DNA of 11,676 nt from Gammaproteobacteria bacterium (GTDB lineage Bacteria > Pseudomonadota > Gammaproteobacteria > Thiohalomonadales > Thiohalomonadaceae). The notes beneath the pieces are model-generated. The model made no database searches and had not been told where the DNA came from. It worked only from the letters and a program-made list of their open reading frames with translations. Positions 1 to 6,774 of this stretch are shown here, one piece after another. The position numbers were made by a program, and so were the translations under genes. Numbering within the stretch: position 1 is the stretch's first letter; each line of letters starts with the position of its first letter. The stretch lies in the NCBI GenBank assembly GCA_026193675.1, contig JAPHSO010000147.1, positions 1-11,676 on the forward strand. The letters are read 5' to 3'.

Positions 1-1922
1 AGCTTTTCAAGGTCATCCAGCAGTTGGCGTTCAGAGGGAAGAAACTCATGGATCGGAGGATCAAGCAGACGGATGGTGACGGGTCGTGGCGCCATCGCCT
101 CAAAAATGTCCTGGAAATCACTACGCTGAATGGGAAGTAGCCTGTTGAGAGCCTCCTCGCGCTGCTGTTGATCTTCGGCAACGATCATATCGATCACTAT
201 CGGCAGACGCTCAACATCATTAAACATTCTTTCAGTTCGGCACAGACCGATACCCTGGGCGCCAAATTTGATCGCCCTCAATGCATCATGCGCGGTGTCG
301 GCATTGGCCATTACACGCAGGTAGGCGGCATCATCGGCCCAACCCAGTAGCGTATTAAGCTCGGTGGTAAATTCAGGCTCAACGGTGGCAATCTCACCAA
401 GATAGACATTACCGCTACTACCATCGAGGGTGATGATATCCCCCTCTTTAATGATGGTCTCCCCGACGTAGGCTTCACGCCGCATTACATCAACCGAGAT
501 ACCTTCAGCACCGGCAACACAGGGCTTGCCCATGCCACGGGCAACCACAGCTGCGTGAGAGGTCTTACCGCCGCGGCTGGTTAAAATACCTTCCGAGGCG
601 AAAAAGCCGTGAATATCCTCAGGCTTGGTCTCTTCACGTAACAGAATCACCTTCTGCCCGCCTATTTTTCCAAGTTGCTCTGCCCGGTCAGCATCAAACA
701 CCACCTGACCATAAGCCGCCCCAGGTGAGGCAGGCAGACCGGTGGCCAGAGGTTCTGCCTTAAAGTTTGGATCGAGACGTGGATAGAGCATCTGTTCAAG
801 ATGCTGTGGATCAATTCGCAATAGCGCTTGATCACGACTGATAAGTCCCTCCTTCTCCATCTCCACTGAGGTGCGCACCATCGAGACGGCATTCATCTTG
901 CCGTTACGGGTCTGCAGACAGTAGAGCACGCCACGCTCAATGGTGAACTCAAAGTCCTGAATCTCGTGGTAGTGGTTCTCCAGATCCTGACGCAGCTGCT
1001 CAAGCTGCTCTGCCATCTCAGGCATCTCATGAGTCAACTGATCGATCGGCTTTGGTGTGCGAATCCCTGCAACCACATCTTCGCCCTGGGCGTTGATCAG
1101 ATATTCACCGAACAGCTTGTTCTCACCGGTGCCCGGATTACGGGTAAAGGCGACACCTGTTGCCGAATCATTTCCCCGGTTACCGAAGACCATCGCCTGG
1201 ACATTGACCGCAGTGCCGTTAGCCATCTCGGGAGTGATGTTAAATTCACGTCGATAATCGACTGCCCGTTTACCCATCCATGACTTAAAGACCGCCTTAA
1301 TCGCAATCTCCAACTGATCATAGGGATCTTCAGGAAAAGGATTACCTGTTTGCGCTTCAACTACTCGCAGGAATCTTTCACTGATATCCATCAGGTCATT
1401 GGCAGAGAGCCCCACATCCTCAGTGACATGCGCATTCTGCTTCACCTTTTCAAACTCAACATCAAAGTGGCTATCATCAATACCCAACGCAATCTTGCCG
1501 TAAAGTTGAATAAAACGGCGATAGGCATCAAAAGCGAAGCGCGGATCATGAGTCTGTTGAATCTCCCCTTTAAGGGTCTCGGAGTTGAGTCCCAGATTAA
1601 GGATGGTATCCATCATGCCAGGCATCGACAGTGCGGAACCTGAACGAACCGAAATCAGCAGCGGATTATCAGGGTTGCCCAAACCACGACCTGTGGCCGC
1701 CTCTATCGCCGTCACCTGCTCATGCACCTCATCCATAATTCCTGCGGGAAGCTCACCACTTTCTGATGCCAGATAGTCGAGACAGGCCGCCGTACTGATG
1801 ACAAATCCAGGGGGCACATTAAGACCAATTTGGGTCATCTCGCAGAGATTCGCCCCTTTGCCACCGAGCAGTTTCTTGTTCTTTCCATCACCCTCGGAGA
1901 ATGCAAAAACCTGTTTACCCAT
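1..1922 (-). CDS. ppdK: Pyruvate, phosphate dikinase (C-terminus cut off by window edge)
   Basis: Interconverts pyruvate + ATP + Pi and phosphoenolpyruvate + AMP + PPi in the cytoplasm, used for gluconeogenesis or PPi-linked glycolysis. The frame is open from ATG (complement 1922-1920) to the window edge, giving 640 codons of a family usually about 870-900 residues. The start MGKQVFAFSEG and GGKGANLCEM mark the N-terminal ATP-grasp domain (to about residue 340). The phosphohistidine domain has RGGKTSHAAVVARGMG with the phosphorylated His at residue 456, the numbering expected from the Clostridium symbiosum enzyme (His455). The start of the PEP/pyruvate barrel carries GIGLCRTERMF with Arg562. 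The barrel's C-terminal part, including the catalytic Cys region, lies outside the window. A GGGAG ribosome site lies about 8 nt before the ATG. It is divergent from mtaD. The residue before TSH is Lys where Met is common; the catalytic Thr-Ser-His is kept. Identification is very secure. Confidence 0.96.
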   Translation of the reverse strand, partial: MGKQVFAFSEGDGKNKKLLGGKGANLCEMTQIGLNVPPGFVISTAACLDYLASESGELPAGIMDEVHEQVTAIEAATGRGLGNPDNPLLISVRSGSALSMPGMMDTILNLGLNSETLKGEIQQTHDPRFAFDAYRRFIQLYGKIALGIDDSHFDVEFEKVKQNAHVTEDVGLSANDLMDISERFLRVVEAQTGNPFPEDPYDQLEIAIKAVFKSWMGKRAVDYRREFNITPEMANGTAVNVQAMVFGNRGNDSATGVAFTRNPGTGENKLFGEYLINAQGEDVVAGIRTPKPIDQLTHEMPEMAEQLEQLRQDLENHYHEIQDFEFTIERGVLYCLQTRNGKMNAVSMVRTSVEMEKEGLISRDQALLRIDPQHLEQMLYPRLDPNFKAEPLATGLPASPGAAYGQVVFDADRAEQLGKIGGQKVILLREETKPEDIHGFFASEGILTSRGGKTSHAAVVARGMGKPCVAGAEGISVDVMRREAYVGETIIKEGDIITLDGSSGNVYLGEIATVEPEFTTELNTLLGWADDAAYLRVMANADTAHDALRAIKFGAQGIGLCRTERMFNDVERLPIVIDMIVAEDQQQREEALNRLLPIQRSDFQDIFEAMAPRPVTIRLLDPPIHEFLPSERQLLDDLEK

Positions 1923-2118
1923 GATTAGCTCCCTTAGTCGAATCTATATATTTAAAGTAGTCACCTGTCCCCCATCTTGCACCATTCATTTTGGTGTGGC
2001 AATCACTCCACTGGAGTTATTCCAACCGTGGTTTTCGCGCTAATGAACACTGGACAAACCACAGCAAATTCTCGATTATCAAACATTGTCACAAAAGCCG
2101 TAACTACCTGAATCTCCC
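1923..2118. other. Divergent intergenic region ppdK/mtaD
   Basis: This 196-nt stretch must hold the start signals of two divergent genes. A perfect 13-nt palindrome, ACTCCAcTGGAGT, lies at 2005-2017, and a small CACCA/TGGTG hairpin lies just before it. On the minus strand an AT-rich TATATA-like -10 element is visible about 25-35 nt before the ppdK start, but I cannot pair it with a convincing -35. No Shine-Dalgarno is visible for mtaD. I saw no SAM or SAH riboswitch fold, no tRNA and no small gene. The operator role of the palindrome is inference only. Confidence 0.4.
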
Positions 2119-3438
2119 ATGAACCACATCGATCTTCTTATCCATGCTAGCTGGGTCATTCCCGTTGAACCCACCAACACTGTTCTGGATGATCATGCGA
2201 TAGCCATTCAGGATGGCAAAATAGTTGAAATACTCCCCTCTGCTCGCGCAGCTAACCTGTATCAGGCGGATCTGGTTATCCACAAAAAGGGCCATGCACT
2301 GATCCCCGGCCTGATCAATAGCCACACCCATACTGCGATGAGTCTAATGCGAGGACTGGCTGATGATCTGCCATTGATGAAGTGGCTCAATGAGCACATC
2401 TGGCCTGCAGAGGCGGCACATGTCTCAACCGAGTTTGTACGGGATGGGAGTGATCTGGCGATAGCAGAAATGCTGCGCGGCGGGATCACCTGTTTTAACG
2501 ATATGTATTTCTACCCCGATGAGACCGCCCGTCGAGCCGAAGCTGCCGGAATGCGTGCCGTTGTCGGTCTGATTGTGCTCGATTTCCCCACAATCTGGGC
2601 CAAAGACTCTGACGAATATATTCACAGGGGTCTCGAGGTGCATGATCAATTCCGCAATGACGGTCTGATCACCACCGCCTTTGCACCACATAGCCCCTAC
2701 ACCGTGTCGAATGAACCACTTGAGCGGGTGGCGATGTATGCCGAAGAGCTCGACCTGCCAATCCATATCCATCTGCATGAGACGGAGGATGAGATCCAGC
2801 AGGGCCTGTCACAGCATGGCAACCGCCCTATCGAACGACTCTTGGAACTTGGAGTGCTTTCTGAACATACCGTTGCGGTGCATATGGCCAACCTTACCGA
2901 CCGCGACATTGAGATCTACGCCGCCAGTGGTGGCAGTGTCGCCCACTGTCCTGAATCAAACCTGAAACTGGCGAGTGGCTTCTCTCCGGTAGAAAAGATG
3001 TCACAAGCGGGGATCAATATCGCTATCGGTACCGACGGAGCCGCAAGTAATAATGATCTCGACATGCTTGGAGAGATGCGCAGTGCCGCTCTGCTTGCCA
3101 AAGGGGTCGCCGCTGATGCCAGCGCCATTAATGCAGCAAAGGCATTAGAGATGGCAACCATTAACGGAGCCCGTGCACTGGGACTGGCTGAGACCTGTGG
3201 CTCTCTGGTCAAAGGCAAGGCGGCCGATATTGTCGCCATCAATCTCGATACACTGGAGACCCAACCAATATATAATCCCATCTCCCAGATTGTGTATGCT
3301 GCAAGTCGCCATCTGGTTAGCGATGTCTGGGTGGCTGGTGAGCATCTGCTCAAAGATCGAGTATTGACTCGAATGGACGATCAGCAGATCCTGAGCGCCG
3401 CCAAAAACTGGCAACAGCAGCTAATGAAGAACAGTTAA
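2119..3438 (+). CDS. mtaD: TRZ/ATZ-family 5-methylthioadenosine/S-adenosylhomocysteine deaminase
   Basis: Amidohydrolase-superfamily metal-dependent deaminase, 439 aa, the normal length for the family. It is expected to convert S-adenosylhomocysteine and/or methylthioadenosine to the inosyl compounds in the cytoplasm. Visible metal and catalytic residues: PGLINSHTHTAMSLMRG with HxH at His69/His71; HIHLHETEDE with His218 and Glu221; VAVHMAN with His255; GTDGAASNND with Asp306. The MRGLADDLPLMKWL segment after the HxH motif is typical of MTA/SAH deaminases rather than atrazine hydrolases. The ATG at 2119 gives a family-like N-terminus (NHIDLLIHASWVIPVEP), although no good Shine-Dalgarno precedes it. 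The ubiG start follows the stop by 15 nt, so the two are probably co-transcribed. This is the first gene of an mtaD-ubiG-mupP order known from Pseudomonas. Exact substrate preference (MTA, SAH, 5'-deoxyadenosine) cannot be read from sequence. Confidence 0.9.
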   Translation: MNHIDLLIHASWVIPVEPTNTVLDDHAIAIQDGKIVEILPSARAANLYQADLVIHKKGHALIPGLINSHTHTAMSLMRGLADDLPLMKWLNEHIWPAEAAHVSTEFVRDGSDLAIAEMLRGGITCFNDMYFYPDETARRAEAAGMRAVVGLIVLDFPTIWAKDSDEYIHRGLEVHDQFRNDGLITTAFAPHSPYTVSNEPLERVAMYAEELDLPIHIHLHETEDEIQQGLSQHGNRPIERLLELGVLSEHTVAVHMANLTDRDIEIYAASGGSVAHCPESNLKLASGFSPVEKMSQAGINIAIGTDGAASNNDLDMLGEMRSAALLAKGVAADASAINAAKALEMATINGARALGLAETCGSLVKGKAADIVAINLDTLETQPIYNPISQIVYAASRHLVSDVWVAGEHLLKDRVLTRMDDQQILSAAKNWQQQLMKNS

Positions 3439-3453
3439 CCATAGAGTAGATTG

Positions 3454-4164
3454 ATGCAAGCAAGTGTAGAACAGAACGTTGACCATGCCGAAGTGCATAA
3501 ATTTGAGCAACTTGCGGCCCGCTGGTGGGACAGAAACAGCGAGTTCAAACCGCTTCACGACCTCAACCCGCTTCGACTTGACTATATCGATAACCATGCC
3601 GATATTGCCGGCAAGCGGGTACTCGATGTCGGTTGTGGCGGCGGTATCCTGGCCGAATCGATGGCGCTCAAGGGGGCCGAGGTGACCGGGATTGATATGG
3701 GTGAGGCGCCACTTGAGGTGGCAAAATTGCATATGCTCGAATCGGGTGCCCAGGTCGACTATCGCCAAATCACGGTTGAGGATCTGGCTGAAGCGATGCC
3801 GGGCAGTTTTGATGTCATCACCTGTATGGAGATGCTGGAACATGTTCCTGATCCGGCCTCAGTTATTGAAGCCTGCCGTAAGCTGGTTAAACCCGATGGC
3901 AAACTCTTCTTCTCGACACTCAACCGTACGCCAAAATCCTATCTGTTCGCGATTGTTGGTGCCGAATACCTACTAAAGATGTTGCCCAAGGGGACTCATG
4001 ACTACGCTAAATTTATCCGCCCCTCTGAGCTGGAGCAGTGGTGTCGCCAGGGGTCAGTGAAAATGGTGGAGCTAAAGGGGGTAACCTACAACCCGTTCAA
4101 CCAGAGCTATTCACTCAGCAGCAATGTCGACGTCAACTACATGGCCTACTGTCTGCCCCAATAG
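3454..4164 (+). CDS. ubiG: Ubiquinone biosynthesis O-methyltransferase (3-demethylubiquinol / 2-polyprenyl-6-hydroxyphenol methylase)
   Basis: SAM-dependent methyltransferase performing both O-methylations of ubiquinone synthesis, acting at the inner face of the cytoplasmic membrane as part of the Ubi complex. The 236-aa product closely resembles E. coli UbiG throughout: NVDHAEVHKFEQLAARWWD near the N-terminus, SAM motif I VLDVGCGGG at residues 56-64, then GIDMGEAPLEVAKLH, CMEMLEHVPDP, FFSTLNRTPKS, PKGTHDYAKFI and a C-terminal VDVNYM. I prefer ATG 3454 to the adjacent in-frame TTG at 3451; a GAG-type ribosome site lies about 7 nt upstream of the ATG. It lies 15 nt after mtaD and 31 nt before mupP, so a shared transcript is likely. 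Being next to an SAH deaminase is sensible because the reaction releases SAH. Nothing is truncated. Confidence 0.97.
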   Translation: MQASVEQNVDHAEVHKFEQLAARWWDRNSEFKPLHDLNPLRLDYIDNHADIAGKRVLDVGCGGGILAESMALKGAEVTGIDMGEAPLEVAKLHMLESGAQVDYRQITVEDLAEAMPGSFDVITCMEMLEHVPDPASVIEACRKLVKPDGKLFFSTLNRTPKSYLFAIVGAEYLLKMLPKGTHDYAKFIRPSELEQWCRQGSVKMVELKGVTYNPFNQSYSLSSNVDVNYMAYCLPQ

Positions 4165-4195
4165 GGGCACAGAGGTCCATTAGCGACATAAAAAA

Positions 4196-4885
4196 TTGAT
4201 AGGCAACAACAACCGAGCTCGCGCAACGCTTTTTGATCTGGATGGCACGCTGGTCGATACCGCGCCAGACCTCGCCAATGCCCTCAACTATCTACTTGAG
4301 CAGGAGGGTGAGCCTCCTCTCCCCTTTGAACGAATTCGCCCCCACGCCTCCCACGGTACAGTGGCACTGATAAAGGTCGGCTTTGGTATCGATGAGAACG
4401 ATCCCCGGTTTGCTCGATTTCGTCAGGAGATTATCGATCACTACCTGCAACATATTGCCGATGAATCGACCCTGTTTGAGGGTATGGATACTGTTCTTGA
4501 GCGTCTGGAACAGAGCGGGCACCCCTGGGGTGTCGTCACCAACAAACCGGGATTTCTGACCCAACCCTTGATGGAACAGCTCAATCTCTGGGAGCGCGCA
4601 GCGGTTATTGTCAGCGGTGATACCCTCCGCCAGCGCAAGCCCGACCCCACCCCGCTGCTCTACGCCTGCGAACAGGTTGGTAGTCATCCTGGTTTATCAA
4701 TCTATGTGGGTGATGCCGAAAGGGATATCAGCGCTGGCCGTGCAGCCGGTATGCACACCATCACCGCACACTACGGTTATATCGGCAACGATGATGACCC
4801 CACCAGCTGGGGCGGCGATAGTGAGGTGACCCATGCCAGCCAACTGATTGGTATCATCAGTAACGTTTTTCAGCTCGACTCCTGA
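4196..4885 (+). CDS. mupP: HAD-family N-acetylmuramic acid 6-phosphate phosphatase (Gph-like)
   Basis: Cytoplasmic HAD phosphatase, 229 aa. Motif I FDLDGTLVDTAPD carries nucleophile Asp14 and Asp16; motif II is GVVTNKP; Lys of motif III is in RKPDP; motif IV is YVGDAERDI. The segments WGVVTNKP and YGYIGNDDDPTSWGGD resemble Pseudomonas MupP rather than classical phosphoglycolate phosphatase, and the position between ubiG and a yciK-type SDR gene fits the mupP locus. MupP dephosphorylates MurNAc-6-P for the AmgK/MurU peptidoglycan recycling branch that bypasses de novo UDP-MurNAc synthesis. The start is TTG 4196: a TAG stop lies in frame at 4181 and no ATG or GTG occurs between it and the HAD motif. 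There is no clear Shine-Dalgarno, so translation may be coupled to ubiG. Phosphoglycolate phosphatase activity remains the alternative. Confidence 0.83.
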   Translation: MIGNNNRARATLFDLDGTLVDTAPDLANALNYLLEQEGEPPLPFERIRPHASHGTVALIKVGFGIDENDPRFARFRQEIIDHYLQHIADESTLFEGMDTVLERLEQSGHPWGVVTNKPGFLTQPLMEQLNLWERAAVIVSGDTLRQRKPDPTPLLYACEQVGSHPGLSIYVGDAERDISAGRAAGMHTITAHYGYIGNDDDPTSWGGDSEVTHASQLIGIISNVFQLDS

Positions 4886-4896
4886 TCGGTGTCGAG
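4873..4896 (+). terminator. Weak hairpin at the end of mupP
   Basis: CTCGAC (4873-4878) pairs with GTCGAG (4891-4896), with two further C-G pairs inside after one mismatch, around the mupP stop codon. No U-tract follows directly. A second very small stem, TCGT/ACGA, at 4905-4917 is followed by TTTTT at 4918-4922. Together they could reduce read-through into the hpn genes, but neither is a convincing intrinsic terminator. Confidence 0.3.
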
Positions 4897-5066
4897 TATA
4901 ACTGTCGTTTACTACGATTTTTAATAGCTAAAAAATACTGTGTAGAAGCATGCGTTACGGGGAGAACAGGACAAAATCCAACTTACCATTCATAAAAGAA
5001 AACCTGGATATTTAAATACCGAGAATAGACAATAGCCGGTCTATCATCGGAGCTGAATAACAGGTT

Positions 5067-5912
5067 ATGACCACTCTCAAAGAGAGCTACAACCACTGCC
5101 GGCAGTTTGCGGCGCGCCACTACGAAAACTTCCCTGTCGCCTCTCTACTTCTACCAGCATCCATTCGACCCGCAGTTGCTGTGCTCTACACCTTTGCCAG
5201 AACAGCAGATGACATCGCCGATGAGGGTGAACTTTCTAGTAAAGAGCGGCTTGCCGGGCTGGATAATCTACAGAACAGTCTTGATGCCATCCTCTTCGGC
5301 AGACCCACTACCGATCCAGTCTTCAACGCACTGAGTGATGTTATTGAGCGCTACCGAATCCCTCACCGCCACTTTAATGATCTGCTTGACGCATTCCGTC
5401 AGGATGTCACAAAAGATCGTTACCAGAATGAAGAAGAGCTACTCGACTACTGCAGTCGTTCGGCAAATCCCATTGGGCAATCGATGCTGGCCCTTGTCGG
5501 TGAAAGCTCAGCGGTTCAACTTAAGCGCTCAGATGCCATTTGCACTGCACTCCAGTTGGTCAACTTTCTACAGGACATCTCGCAGGACTATCACGAGATG
5601 GGACGAATCTATCTGCCACTGGATGAGATGCAACGTTTCGGGATCAGAGAAGAGCAGATCGCCAGCGGCACCACCACCCCTGAGCTTAAAGCACTCATCA
5701 ACTACCAACTTGATCGAATTGAAAAATTATTGGATAGTGGTGCTGATTTAGGAAAAGAGCTCTCGGGCCGTTTTGGTCTGGAGATTCGAATGGTTATCGT
5801 AGCCGCTTACAGGATGGTGGCAAAACTACGTGCCCAGGAGGATTGCTTTAGTCGTCCTCGAATATCGCGTTTTGAGAAAATTTCCATCCTGTTTCAGGCC
5901 CTTAAAAGATAG
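5067..5912 (+). CDS. hpnC: Hydroxysqualene synthase HpnC
   Basis: Trans-isoprenyl diphosphate synthase of the squalene/phytoene synthase superfamily, 281 aa. In the bacterial three-step route HpnC converts presqualene diphosphate to hydroxysqualene. Two aspartate-rich Mg-diphosphate motifs are visible: FARTADDIADEG (Asp48, Asp49, Asp52) and NFLQDISQDYHEMGRIYLP (Asp170, Asp174). NFPVASLLLP near residues 21-30 and YCSRSANPIGQ are typical of HpnC rather than of HpnD or CrtB. ATG 5067 is the natural start. A weak AGG lies very close, and a GGAG at 5049-5052 is rather far, so initiation may be modest. The 181-nt gap before it is AT-rich and may carry its promoter (for example TTACCA near 4983 with a TATTTA-like -10 near 5009, not convincing). 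It is first of a tight hpnC-hpnD-hpnE run. Confidence 0.92.
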   Translation: MTTLKESYNHCRQFAARHYENFPVASLLLPASIRPAVAVLYTFARTADDIADEGELSSKERLAGLDNLQNSLDAILFGRPTTDPVFNALSDVIERYRIPHRHFNDLLDAFRQDVTKDRYQNEEELLDYCSRSANPIGQSMLALVGESSAVQLKRSDAICTALQLVNFLQDISQDYHEMGRIYLPLDEMQRFGIREEQIASGTTTPELKALINYQLDRIEKLLDSGADLGKELSGRFGLEIRMVIVAAYRMVAKLRAQEDCFSRPRISRFEKISILFQALKR

Positions 5913-5922
5913 CGCGTATAGA

Positions 5923-6774
5923 GTGAGCTCAATCAACCCACAGCAGTACTGTGCCGATCTGGTAAGCCGCAGCCACTCCAGTTTTCGACTGAGTTTTCTA
6001 CTACTCAACCATGAACGACGTCAGGCAATTAATGCACTCTACGCCTTCTGTCGAGAGGTGGATGATATAGTCGATGAGGCACAGGACGCGGCAGGCGCCC
6101 GATCTCAACTTGAAACATGGCGCAATGAAATCGATCTGCTTTATGAGGATCATCCAACCCATATCATCAGTTGTGCTCTACAACCGGCAATCAAGGCCTA
6201 CCAGCTATCTAAAAGCCATTTCATCGCAATTATTGATGGTATGGAGATGGATCTGGATCAAAATCGTTACGCCAACTTTGATGAGCTATATCTCTACTGT
6301 TATCGTGCCGCAGGTGTTGTCGGGTTACTTGCTGCACAGATATTTGGTTACACCGATCCCAAAACGGAGAAATATGCTGAGGCGCTTGGCATCGCCCTGC
6401 AGCTCACCAATATTTTACGTGATGTGGGAGAGGATCTAACTCGGGATCGTATCTATATACCGGAAGATGAGCTCGCCCGTTTTGGGCTCACCGAGACTAC
6501 GCTCACTGCTCCAGAACAGCATGCACAGCTGATTGAGCTGCTTGAATTTCAGCAAAACCGTGCCGAAAGCTACTACCACAAAGCGCTATCCTCCCTACCT
6601 GACGCTGACAGCAAGTCTCAGTTGAGTGGACTTGTGATGGGTGCCATCTACCATGCCCTGTTGAAGCAGATCACCTTAGAGTCCTATCCAGTTCTAAATA
6701 AAAAGGTGCGCCTCTCAAAGTTTAAAAAAGTGGTGGCGACCATCCGATTCCTGATCAGCAGGCGTTATGACTAA
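5923..6774 (+). CDS. hpnD: Presqualene diphosphate synthase HpnD
   Basis: Condenses two farnesyl diphosphates head-to-head to presqualene diphosphate, the first step toward squalene. It is a paralogue of the preceding HpnC. Aspartate motifs are FCREVDDIVDEA (Asp47, Asp48, Asp51) and NILRDVGEDLTRDRIYIP (Asp167, Asp171). YCYRAAGVVGLLAAQIFGY is typical of HpnD. I chose GTG 5923, 10 nt after the hpnC stop, because it gives 283 aa and an N-terminus (SSINPQQYCADLVSRSHSSF) that lines up with family members. The longer frame from GTG 5830 would add 31 residues that overlap hpnC and look non-homologous. No strong Shine-Dalgarno precedes 5923, suggesting translational coupling to hpnC. The 3' end overlaps hpnE by 8 nt. 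Confidence 0.92.
   Translation: MSSINPQQYCADLVSRSHSSFRLSFLLLNHERRQAINALYAFCREVDDIVDEAQDAAGARSQLETWRNEIDLLYEDHPTHIISCALQPAIKAYQLSKSHFIAIIDGMEMDLDQNRYANFDELYLYCYRAAGVVGLLAAQIFGYTDPKTEKYAEALGIALQLTNILRDVGEDLTRDRIYIPEDELARFGLTETTLTAPEQHAQLIELLEFQQNRAESYYHKALSSLPDADSKSQLSGLVMGAIYHALLKQITLESYPVLNKKVRLSKFKKVVATIRFLISRRYD

Noticed and set aside
966..1643. Several plus-strand open frames of about 60-105 aa inside ppdK
   Set aside because: Antisense shadows of the continuous, motif-rich dikinase frame on the minus strand.
2916..3353. 145-aa minus-strand open frame inside mtaD
   Set aside because: Shadow of mtaD; Ala/Ser/Leu-rich with no domain pattern and no ribosome site context.
5830..5922. Longer hpnD reading from GTG 5830
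   Set aside because: It would overlap hpnC by 83 nt and add 31 residues with no family-like sequence; GTG 5923 gives the usual length and N-terminus.
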